NCBI GenBank assembly: GCA_964415395.1
Contig: CAYPZU010000073.1
Span: 1 to 10,284, forward strand
Origin: CAYPZU01 sp964415395
GTDB lineage: Bacteria; Chlamydiota; Chlamydiia; Chlamydiales; SM23-39
DNA: 10,284 nt
Reading direction: 5' to 3'
The notes under the pieces were generated by a model, which ran no database searches, was not told where the DNA came from, and saw only the letters and a list, made by a program, of their open reading frames with translations. Numbering within the stretch: position 1 is the first letter of the stretch; every line of letters begins with the position of its first letter. The translations under genes were made by a program, and so were the position numbers. Below, piece by piece: positions 1-5,998 of this stretch.

Positions 1-1044
1 CCCCGCCTCGTCGTAGGAACCAGCGGCAGGTTCATCTACCACCTCCAGCGCGGGACCCTCCATCTTAAGTCGACCCGCTTCCTCGTCATCGACGAAGCCG
101 ACCGGATGCTCGACATGGGCTTCGGAATCCAGCTCGACCAGATCGCTGAGTTCCTCCCCGAAACCCGCCAGACTCTGTTCTTCTCGGCTACCTTCCCCCC
201 GAACATCCAGCGCCTCGCAGCCAAGTATCTGCGTGATCCGAAACGGGTCACCATCGACGCAGCGAAACAGGCGGCTCCGAAAATCCAGCAGGACGTCGTC
301 CAGCTCAAGACCTCGGAAAAGCCCGGCGAGCTCCGCAAACAGCTCGAGCAGCGCGAAGGGTCGATCATCGTTTTCGTAAGAACCCGCCGCAAAGCCGACA
401 GCCTGTCGAAAGACCTGCAGGACGAAGGGCACGAAGCTGAAGCGATGCACGGCGATCTCCGCCAGTCGCGCCGCGAAAAAGTGCTCAAGGCGTTCCGCGG
501 CTCCCGCTGCCGCATCCTGGTCGCGACCGACGTCGCGGGGCGCGGACTCGACATCCCGCACGTGATGCACGTGATCAACTACGACCTGCCTGAAGTTCCC
601 GAAGACTACGTCCACCGGATCGGCAGGACGGGCAGAGCCGGAGCGGAAGGATTCGCCCTTGCTCTCGTTGCGCCGGAAGAAAGGCACAAGTGGCGGGCTA
701 TCGACAAGCTGATCAATCCCCGCTCTGCTGAACCTGAGTACCAGAAGAAGCCCGCAGAGTTCCAGAAAAGACAGGGAAGACCTTTTCACAAGCCCCGCAC
801 GGGCGGCCGTCCGCAAGACGGCGGCAGATTCGGAATCAAATCCGACTCCGCAGGCCAGGAAGAGGGCGGAAGACGCTTCAACCCAGCCGAAGCAGGACAA
901 GAAGAAGGCGGCAGACGTTTTCCAAAACGGCGCCCGTTCCAGTCGTTCCGCGACTCGAACGCTCCTGCTGGAGAAAAGAGCTTCGGCTCCTTCAAAAAAC
1001 GGGGTCCTAAAAACCGCTTTTCGAAACAAAAACGGTTTAAATAA
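1..1044 (+). CDS. DEAD-box ATP-dependent RNA helicase (5' end missing)
   Basis: This is the C-terminal 347 residues of a superfamily 2 RNA helicase that unwinds or remodels RNA using ATP. The frame is open from the first base, so the start and the Q, Walker A and Ia motifs lie to the left of the window. Visible motifs in order are a motif Ib-like TSGR near base 19, DEAD (motif II) at 91-102, SAT (motif III) at 184-192, IIVFVRTR (IV), VATDVAGRGLDIP (V) and HRIGRTGR (VI) at 613-636. After the helicase core comes a tail of about 120 residues rich in Arg, Lys, Gly and Gln, with a tandem AGQEEGGRRF repeat. Such basic tails bind RNA in RhlE/DeaD-type helicases. Motif Ib has Ser where Pro is usual (TPGR). 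The family is certain, but the subfamily (RhlE, DeaD or CsdA) cannot be fixed from this fragment. Confidence 0.96.
   Translation, partial: PRLVVGTSGRFIYHLQRGTLHLKSTRFLVIDEADRMLDMGFGIQLDQIAEFLPETRQTLFFSATFPPNIQRLAAKYLRDPKRVTIDAAKQAAPKIQQDVVQLKTSEKPGELRKQLEQREGSIIVFVRTRRKADSLSKDLQDEGHEAEAMHGDLRQSRREKVLKAFRGSRCRILVATDVAGRGLDIPHVMHVINYDLPEVPEDYVHRIGRTGRAGAEGFALALVAPEERHKWRAIDKLINPRSAEPEYQKKPAEFQKRQGRPFHKPRTGGRPQDGGRFGIKSDSAGQEEGGRRFNPAEAGQEEGGRRFPKRRPFQSFRDSNAPAGEKSFGSFKKRGPKNRFSKQKRFK
850..921 (+). repeat. Tandem 10-residue repeat in helicase tail
   Basis: The peptide AGQEEGGRRF occurs twice, at 850-879 and 892-921, separated by the four residues NPAE. The two 30-base copies differ at six positions, all of them third-codon synonymous changes, while the protein repeat is identical. 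This suggests an old duplication kept at the protein level, probably as an RGG-like RNA-binding tail. Confidence 0.8.
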
Positions 1045-1070
1045 ATTTTGCTGAAGGTTATGGGTGGGTC

Positions 1071-1460
1071 ATGAAGCAGCCCCCCACGATCCAGTCCGAT
1101 CCGAGCCAAGGGCCCGCTTACGACCCGATGGATCGGATCGTACAGGACCTTCTCAACATCCAAAGCTTTCTCTCGTATCTTTCGGAAAACCCGAAAGATA
1201 CGAAGTATTTCGAAACCCATTTCCCCCAAATCCTCTCGCTCCGGAAAGGACTTTCCTTGCAGCTCAAGCAGCTGAGCGAGGATCCATACGCCTACGAACC
1301 AGGCCGCCTGGCCGATCTTCAAAAGCGCAATGAGAAGATCTTTTCTCTTCTCGAAGGGGTAGCCGGCTCAGTCAACCCTTTCAACCAACCGGAATTCGAC
1401 GCTTTTCTCGAATCGATCGAGACTGAAATTCTTCAGTTCGACAATCATTTGACACCATAA
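1071..1460 (+). CDS. Small unrecognised helical protein
   Basis: I do not recognise this 129-residue protein. It has no signal peptide or membrane segment. It is predicted mostly helical, with amphipathic stretches around residues 19-50 (MDRIVQDLLNIQSFLSYLSE) and 55-95, and ends in an acidic helix (FDAFLESIETEILQFDNHL). This could be a small adaptor, a chaperone-like protein or a four-helix bundle. The start is the ATG at 1071, preceded by GAAGG about 12 bases upstream and a closer GGTGGG. It begins 26 bp after the helicase stop on the same strand, so it is probably co-transcribed with it. An overlapping +2-frame reading (1064-1333) is ended by a stop and lacks this protein-like composition. 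I am confident it is a gene, but its function is unknown. Confidence 0.8.
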   Translation: MKQPPTIQSDPSQGPAYDPMDRIVQDLLNIQSFLSYLSENPKDTKYFETHFPQILSLRKGLSLQLKQLSEDPYAYEPGRLADLQKRNEKIFSLLEGVAGSVNPFNQPEFDAFLESIETEILQFDNHLTP

Positions 1461-1478
1461 AAAAAACTCTCGTGTAAG
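1449..1478 (+). promoter_or_regulatory. Putative sigma70-type promoter for the 1505 gene
   Basis: A perfect -35 hexamer TTGACA (1449-1454) overlaps the last codons of the upstream gene. It is followed after 18 bp by TGTAAG (1473-1478), which matches the -10 consensus at four of six positions. The downstream gene also has its own GGAG ribosome-binding site at 1494-1497, seven bases before the ATG. The -35 is strong and the -10 weak, so this is plausible but unproven. Confidence 0.45.
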
Positions 1479-1504
1479 CTACTGCGCTTTTTTGGAGCTT
1501 CTTC

Positions 1505-2389
1505 ATGTCTGTTTCGCTAAAACCCGTTTTGATTCAAACCAACCTCGGAGACCGGATCCTCGGCTTTTCCAAACCGCCTACTGCATTCGACGAAAGCTGG
1601 GATGATGTGAAAGACTTCGCCTGCGACATCCAGGAACTGAGTTCCTCCTATGTGCGGCAGGTCCGCGAGTTCAGGCTCGCCCCCGAGGCGCTTCCCTTCC
1701 TGCAGCAAACCATTCAAAAGACGCCAACGCCTCCAAAAGAGGGAGAAGAAGGAGAACCCATCTACATGGTTCTCTGGGACAGGCTGAGAGGCGCGGGACT
1801 CCGCCCCATTTTCACCAGCCACTTGGCCGGGAAAGTCGGAATGGTCGCTTTGAAATCCGATCTGCTCAAAGGATGCCGGCATGCCCTAAACCGAACAGCG
1901 GAACACCTCGGCCTTAAATACCGCCCCATCCGAACAGAGTTCTCGATCGAAGACTTGGCCGCCTTGCGCCTCACCCCTCAAGCCCTCGCCATCCTGAGAG
2001 GGATGATCCCCATCTATCCCCACACACTCCCCTGCTTTTCCTACGCCCTTCTTTCAGCGGGAGATCCTCATGCCATCCAGTGCCTGCTTGATTTTAGAGA
2101 AGATATCGAAACAATGGATGGAGAATACGCGCTCGCCCGCACCTTGTTCAAGCGCCTGAAAGAAGGATACGAGCCCGTCTCCTCGCTTAAACCTGGCGAT
2201 CTTGCCGTTTATCTGAAAAACGGGATCCCAAAACATATGGCCTATTGCCGCGAGGAGGGCCTGCTTGAGTCGAAATACGGAATTTCTCCCGACGTCTATA
2301 TCCACAAAGTGGATCAGGCCGGAGCTGAACACGCGAATCAGGTGATTTTCTATAGAAAGAGGCCGGAGAAGGCTCCGGCCAAAGTTTAG
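1505..2389 (+). CDS. Putative papain-fold (NlpC/P60- or CHAP-like) protein
   Basis: This is a 294-residue protein with no signal peptide. The first 165 residues resemble nothing I recognise. The C-terminal part has the layout of a papain-like NlpC/P60 or CHAP hydrolase. Cys177 sits at the start of a helix in LPCFSYALL. About 67 residues later, SLKPGDLAVYLKNG leads into His244 in PKHMAYC. A Ser-Lys-Tyr-Gly turn and His267 in VYIHKVD follow, and the domain ends with VIFYRKR. In this fold the catalytic set is Cys, His and a third polar residue, so Cys177/His244/His267 are candidates by inference. Possible roles are a peptidoglycan peptidase, an amidase or an effector-like deamidase; the lack of an export signal leaves the location open. 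The ATG at 1505 has a GGAG seven bases upstream. Its stop overlaps that of the convergent phoH-like gene. Confidence 0.85.
   Translation: MSVSLKPVLIQTNLGDRILGFSKPPTAFDESWDDVKDFACDIQELSSSYVRQVREFRLAPEALPFLQQTIQKTPTPPKEGEEGEPIYMVLWDRLRGAGLRPIFTSHLAGKVGMVALKSDLLKGCRHALNRTAEHLGLKYRPIRTEFSIEDLAALRLTPQALAILRGMIPIYPHTLPCFSYALLSAGDPHAIQCLLDFREDIETMDGEYALARTLFKRLKEGYEPVSSLKPGDLAVYLKNGIPKHMAYCREEGLLESKYGISPDVYIHKVDQAGAEHANQVIFYRKRPEKAPAKV
2361..2380. terminator. GC-rich hairpin, likely bidirectional terminator
   Basis: GGCCGGAG and CTCCGGCC form a perfect 8-bp stem with a 4-base loop (AAGG). The hairpin lies inside the last ten codons of the rightward gene and just beyond the stop of the leftward one. 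On the minus strand it is followed by TCTTTCT, a weak U-tract. On the plus strand only AAAGTTT follows. It is well placed to end both convergent transcripts. Confidence 0.5.
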
Positions 2390-3756
2390 AGAATTTCAGC
2401 AGCGACCGAAGCCAGTTCGGAGCGCTCAGTGCGCTCGAGGAACATGTGGCCGTAGATCCGCTGGTTCTTGAATTTGCCGACCACATAAGTGAGGCCGTTC
2501 GAATCCTTGTCCAGATACGGATTGTCGATCTGCGTCGGGTCGCCGGTGAGGATCACCTTCGTTCCTTTGCCGGCGCGCGAAATGATTGTCTTCACTTCAT
2601 GCGGCGTCAGGTTCTGCGCCTCGTCGATGATCATGTACATCTTCGGCAGAGAACGGCCCCGGATGTACGTCACCGCTTCCATCTCGATCTTCTTGCTCTC
2701 CATGATGAACTCGAGGGTGGCTGCGCCATTGCCCTCTCCGCTCGTCGTGGAGCAAAGGTATTCGAGGTTGTCGTAAATCGGCTGCATCCAGTGGTAGAGC
2801 TTCTCCTCTTTCGTCCCGGGGAGATAACCGATATCTTTCCCGAGAGGAACGATCGGCCTCGACACCAGAATTCTCGAATAGAGCGGCTCATCGAACACTT
2901 TTTTCATCCCGCAAGCCAAAGCGAGCAGCGTCTTGCCGGTACCGGCAGGGCCGACGAGCGTCACCAAATGAATGTCGTCGCGCAGCAATAGATCGATCGC
3001 GCATCTCTGCTCCATATTGAGCGGCTGAATTCCCCAGATGTCCCGGGAAATTTGCAGAAGAGGCTCGAGCTTTTTCGATTTGTCGCTGTATTTGCAGACA
3101 GCGGACGAATTTTCCGGAGAGGTCAAAAGAGCGTACTCATTCGGGCGGAAGGCGCCATCGAGGATGGGAAGAGTGCCGTCTTTATAAAACTGATCGATCT
3201 CCCTCTTCTGCACATCGATTTTACGAAGACCCTTATACATCTCTTCATAGCATGTCTTCAGGTTCTCGTAATCTTCCGACTCCAGATCCATCGCCTCCGC
3301 TTTGACGCGGGTGACGAAATCCTTCGACACGATGACGACCGTCTCGCCTCTTTCTTTCAGCATAAAAGCCGAGAGGAGCAATTTATTGCTGCCCCGGTCG
3401 AGCGGGAGGGGGAATTTATCCGAGCGCTCCGTCTTCTCAAGGAAAATACGAACTTTCGGCCCTTCCGGGATCACAACGCCGGTATGCAGATCCCCAATCT
3501 TTTCCCCTTTCAGGGAATCGATATAACGGATCGCCTCTCTTGCATTTCTCCCCACTTCGTCGCCGTGGCGCTTCAAGCCGTCCAGCTCTTCCAGGACTGC
3601 CAGAGAGATCACGACATCGTTATCTTTGAATTTCTTGATGGAAGAAGGATCGTGGACCAGAACATTGGTATCGATCACGAAAGTTTTTCGAGTCACTTTT
3701 CTTTCCTCAGAGACGGTTGTCTGGTTGCTTCGGTTTGGCCGCTGAGCCACTATCAT
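2386..3756 (-). CDS. PIN domain-PhoH family ATPase (YlaK-type)
   Basis: This 456-residue cytoplasmic protein fuses an N-terminal PIN nuclease-like domain to a PhoH ATPase/helicase-like domain, a known architecture linked to RNA processing or decay. The PIN part spans about residues 23-165: VIDTNVLVHDP (Asp29), LEELDGLKR (Glu56/57), NAREAIRYID and VSKDF (Asp146). At the usual DN position before the ILxxA helix, the protein reads GSNKLLLSA, so Ser123 replaces a commonly acidic residue. The PhoH part has Walker A GPAGTGKT (269-276), the SRPIVPLGKDIGYLPG segment, Walker B MIIDEAQN (375-382), TGDPTQID (404-411) and the terminal ERSELASVAAEIL. The ATG at 3756 has AGAGGTG about six bases upstream. 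It is convergent with the 1505 gene, with stop codons overlapping by three to four bases. The family is certain; in vivo substrates are unknown. Confidence 0.95.
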   Translation of the reverse strand: MIVAQRPNRSNQTTVSEERKVTRKTFVIDTNVLVHDPSSIKKFKDNDVVISLAVLEELDGLKRHGDEVGRNAREAIRYIDSLKGEKIGDLHTGVVIPEGPKVRIFLEKTERSDKFPLPLDRGSNKLLLSAFMLKERGETVVIVSKDFVTRVKAEAMDLESEDYENLKTCYEEMYKGLRKIDVQKREIDQFYKDGTLPILDGAFRPNEYALLTSPENSSAVCKYSDKSKKLEPLLQISRDIWGIQPLNMEQRCAIDLLLRDDIHLVTLVGPAGTGKTLLALACGMKKVFDEPLYSRILVSRPIVPLGKDIGYLPGTKEEKLYHWMQPIYDNLEYLCSTTSGEGNGAATLEFIMESKKIEMEAVTYIRGRSLPKMYMIIDEAQNLTPHEVKTIISRAGKGTKVILTGDPTQIDNPYLDKDSNGLTYVVGKFKNQRIYGHMFLERTERSELASVAAEIL

Positions 3757-3927
3757 CAGGCACCTCTATTATTTTTCATTTTTTCTCTTAAGCCGCTTTG
3801 AATTGCCTTTCCCCTCCTCTTCTGCGCGGCCTCCAAAATTCCACCTTATAGAGATTCAAGATCCCGAAAGCAAGAAAAGGTTATTATCATTTTACAAATC
3901 GCTCCATGTAAGACACCTAGACCATAT

Positions 3928-3954
3928 TAAGCAAACAAACAACCAGAGTGCTAA
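3928..3954 (+). promoter_or_regulatory. CIRCE-like (HrcA) operator candidate
   Basis: The right half GAGTGCTAA (3946-3954) matches the CIRCE consensus at all nine positions. At exactly the CIRCE spacing of nine bases upstream lies TAAGCAAAC (3928-3936), which matches TTAGCACTC at six of nine. The site ends six bases before a perfect -35 box, a position where the HrcA repressor could block polymerase. HrcA-CIRCE normally controls groE and dnaK operons, so use at a SWIM-protein gene would be unusual. With one arm degenerate, chance similarity cannot be excluded. Confidence 0.35.
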
Positions 3955-3959
3955 ATCTC

Positions 3960-3989
3960 TTGACAGAGGAAGGGCCCATTTCGTATAAT
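3960..3989 (+). promoter_or_regulatory. Consensus sigma70-type promoter
   Basis: TTGACA (3960-3965) and TATAAT (3984-3989) are both perfect hexamers with an 18-bp spacer, pointing rightward at the SWIM-protein gene. Transcription would start near 3996-3998, leaving a leader of only about 20 bases before the ATG at 4018. The rest of the divergent gap (3757-3959) shows no RNA gene, and I could not identify a convincing promoter for the leftward phoH-like gene in it. Confidence 0.85.
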
Positions 3990-4017
3990 TAAAATCAGTA
4001 AAAAAGACGTGCGCCTT

Positions 4018-4695
4018 ATGAAGATCACGCCCACCGTATTAAGCATACCTCCCTACCTGTCAACGACTTGGGAAAACATCTCCTCCCTTCATATCCGCGA
4101 GGAAGAGAACTCCCTCACACTGATCGCGCTCCTCCAAAACAGCGTCCAGGTTGAAGTGCCAGGACTCGACAAAGCCGCCATCGACGCGATCTTCGAAGCC
4201 CACGCCCTCTACGCTGCAGCCGCTCCCGCTTCCAAATCCCCCCTCGACGGCCCCTTCAGCTTCAGCCTTCCCCTTAATAAAGGCGAAGGCCCCATCAACT
4301 CTCTCGGGGCTGCGATGCAGCACAATCCCGAACAGGCCGATCTCCCCCCTATGGAGCCTGAGGTTCTTCAGAAAATCACCTCGATCGCCCAAGCCTTCGG
4401 CCTGGACGACGCCTCCCTCCTCCCTCGAGCCGAACCCCACTGCAACTGCGTCTACTGCCAGGTCGTGCGCGCGCTCCACGGCGACGCCGAACCCGCCCCG
4501 CATGAACAGGAAATCGTCACCGATGAAGACCTGAAATTCCGCAACTGGGAAGTGAAACAAAACGGCGACAAACTCTACGCCGTCGTTAATCCCCTCGACG
4601 CCTCCGAACACTACAGCGTGTTCCTCGGCGATCCCCTCGGCTGCACCTGCGGCCTCAAGAACTGCGAACACATCCGCGCCGTCCTCAACACATAA
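4018..4695 (+). CDS. SWIM zinc-finger protein of unknown function
   Basis: This is a 225-residue cytoplasmic protein if it starts at the ATG at 4018; an in-frame GTG at 4009 would add three residues. Neither has a clear Shine-Dalgarno sequence, and the promoter predicts a very short leader. The C-terminus ends in a SWIM motif: CTCGLKNCEH gives CxC-x4-CxH with Cys209, Cys211, Cys216 and His218, followed by IRAVL, as in SWIM zinc fingers that bind DNA or proteins. A second cluster, HCNCVYC (His141, Cys142, Cys144, Cys147), may bind another metal. Between them lies a beta-rich stretch (FRNWEVKQNGDKLYAVVNP ... HYSVFLGD) typical of the region before SWIM motifs. The N-terminal 65 residues and the Ala/Pro-rich linker are unfamiliar. 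It stands alone between the divergent phoH-like gene and the AT-rich cassette, with its own strong promoter. Confidence 0.88.
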   Translation: MKITPTVLSIPPYLSTTWENISSLHIREEENSLTLIALLQNSVQVEVPGLDKAAIDAIFEAHALYAAAAPASKSPLDGPFSFSLPLNKGEGPINSLGAAMQHNPEQADLPPMEPEVLQKITSIAQAFGLDDASLLPRAEPHCNCVYCQVVRALHGDAEPAPHEQEIVTDEDLKFRNWEVKQNGDKLYAVVNPLDASEHYSVFLGDPLGCTCGLKNCEHIRAVLNT

Positions 4696-4734
4696 ATTAA
4701 AATTATTAATTAAAACTAATTCAACGAATTAACA

Positions 4735-4763
4735 TTGCCCAAAAAAAACAATTTTCTTATTAT
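4735..4763 (+). promoter_or_regulatory. Putative promoter of the AT-rich three-gene cassette
   Basis: TTGCCC (4735-4740, four of six) and TATTAT (4758-4763, five of six) are separated by 17 bp in the 94-bp AT-rich gap before the cassette. The predicted start is near 4770, about 20 bases from the ATG at 4790, with only a weak GAG Shine-Dalgarno. In such AT-rich DNA -10-like boxes are common, so confidence is moderate. Confidence 0.4.
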
Positions 4764-4777
4764 TTATTAAATAATAA
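4757..4777. repeat. Perfect 21-bp AT palindrome
   Basis: Two 10-base arms (TTATTATTTA and TAAATAATAA) flank a single T. The palindrome overlaps the proposed -10 box and start site of the cassette. It could be a repressor operator, or a weak hairpin ending the upstream gene's transcript. Being A/T only, it has a higher chance of arising at random than a mixed-base palindrome. Confidence 0.6.
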
Positions 4778-4789
4778 CGAGAATTATTC

Positions 4790-5536
4790 ATGAGCATTGT
4801 AGCGAGCTTGCTTGGAGTTGTCGCCGCTCCAATTGTGGAAGGTTATTCCGAATACAGAAAATGGCAATTAGCAGAACAAGCCTTAACAAGCCTCTCAAAT
4901 AGTATCGGAAATAGAGTCGACCAGACAATCGGATCTGCAGGACAACTTGCGAGTCGTTCGTATATACGTCTCGAAAATGGAATCAGCAGCTGGTTAAACG
5001 ATTCAGGCGAATATCTTAAATTGTTTGCAGCTTGCGGATCATTTCAGTTAATAAGCGGAGCCGCTAAGATAACAAGCCTAGCAGGAGGCTGCTTTCTCCA
5101 TCACACAATGAGCTGTTCGATTATAGATTTAGCAGGATCTACTTGCTCTGCGTACTCGGTTCTTGCTGCAAGCGTTTTAGCTTACAAGCTTGGAATTGAT
5201 TTCTACCGATTTTGGAAATCCAACCAACCTCCTTCAGCCACTCATCAAATCAACAACGCTCAATCTACTATTTCCAACTCAATACCTTTAGGTAATCAAT
5301 CTGTTACTGAACTTCCACCAGCATTGCAGCAACAAATAAGACAAGAGGATTTACCAGAAACTCAAACTGAATCAGAGCTGCCAGGCTTGCCCGAGAATTT
5401 AGAAAATCTGACAGAAGAAATGTTCGATTCCGCCTGTATAACACTCTTCCAAAAACTAGACGCTAACAGAAATTGCAGAAACCAGATGCATTCAAGGGCT
5501 GAAACATCTCGCAAATTACTAAAACAAAAGGTTTGA
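4790..5536 (+). CDS. Inc-like membrane protein, first cassette gene
   Basis: I do not recognise the family of this 248-residue protein. It starts with a short hydrophobic helix (residues 3-17). Residues about 76-137 form a long, mostly uncharged region that can hold two membrane helices and contains four Cys (82, 101, 109, 119). A polar Ser/Gln/Pro-rich linker follows (143-200). The C-terminal helix contains KLDANR and SRKLL, matching the tail of the next gene's product. The layout of membrane hairpin plus cytosolic coiled tail resembles chlamydial inclusion-membrane proteins, but a toxin, holin or envelope protein is possible. Base composition is clearly AT-richer than in flanking genes. The stop TGA is directly followed by the next ATG. 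Start chosen at 4790: only a weak GAG lies upstream. Confidence 0.8.
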   Translation: MSIVASLLGVVAAPIVEGYSEYRKWQLAEQALTSLSNSIGNRVDQTIGSAGQLASRSYIRLENGISSWLNDSGEYLKLFAACGSFQLISGAAKITSLAGGCFLHHTMSCSIIDLAGSTCSAYSVLAASVLAYKLGIDFYRFWKSNQPPSATHQINNAQSTISNSIPLGNQSVTELPPALQQQIRQEDLPETQTESELPGLPENLENLTEEMFDSACITLFQKLDANRNCRNQMHSRAETSRKLLKQKV

Positions 5537-5998
5537 ATGTCTACCTCAACGACCTCCTTAATTCATAATCAACCAGCAATCCTATCTGAATACATTCCAA
5601 AAAATCCATCTTATAAAGTTAAGGTCATACACATAAAATCGAAATCTCATGTGACAAAGGGAATTATTTCAGGACTTGTAACTGCAGCAGCGCTAGGAAT
5701 ACTCTTTGGGCCGCTTGCAGCGCTTGCAGGATTTATTCTTGGCTTTTCTTCTGGATATTTATGTAGTCGTCTTCAAATTTTAAAACTAAAATCGCATTCG
5801 CCATCAGACCTACAAATAACTCAACCACAGGGCGAGATTCCAGACGGCCTATCAGTTTCTCAACTTGAAGATCGACTGAAAGATCTCCTCTTAAAACTTG
5901 ACGAGCACAGAGAAAAAAGAACTCTATTGCATGCTCAAGCCGTTGAATCTCGCAAACATCTTCAATCCGTAATTCATTCAGGAAATCGCACTCAATGA
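5537..5998 (+). CDS. Inc-like bilobed membrane protein, second cassette gene
   Basis: This is a 153-residue protein of no family I can name. A polar N-terminus of about 40 residues precedes a bilobed hydrophobic hairpin at about 42-76. It has two Gly-spaced helices around the turn FGPLAALAG, the hallmark arrangement of chlamydial Inc proteins and also of small holin-like proteins. The tail from about 105 to 148 is a charged coiled coil ending KLDEHREKR ... LHAQAVESRKHL. That tail aligns with the end of the preceding protein (KLDANRNCR ... MHSRAETSRKLL), implying related tails. Translation is probably coupled on both sides: the ATG abuts the upstream TGA, and the stop overlaps the next start as ATGA. 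Its AT-rich composition matches the other two cassette genes. Confidence 0.82.
   Translation: MSTSTTSLIHNQPAILSEYIPKNPSYKVKVIHIKSKSHVTKGIISGLVTAAALGILFGPLAALAGFILGFSSGYLCSRLQILKLKSHSPSDLQITQPQGEIPDGLSVSQLEDRLKDLLLKLDEHREKRTLLHAQAVESRKHLQSVIHSGNRTQ

Noticed and set aside
3052..3801. 249-codon plus-strand frame opposite the PIN-PhoH gene
   Set aside because: It is antisense to a certain gene with all family motifs; composition is that of a shadow frame.
3803..3988. 61-codon frame in the divergent intergenic region
   Set aside because: It needs a TTG start without a ribosome site, and covers the CIRCE-like site and the perfect promoter.
3757..4008. Search for a tRNA or small RNA gene in the divergent gap
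   Set aside because: No cloverleaf-like pairing or T-loop sequence was found by eye.
4060..4671. 203-codon minus-strand frame opposite the SWIM gene
   Set aside because: It is low-complexity Gly/Val/Glu/Phe-rich, typical of antisense in GC-rich coding DNA, while the plus strand has a zinc-finger motif and a promoter.
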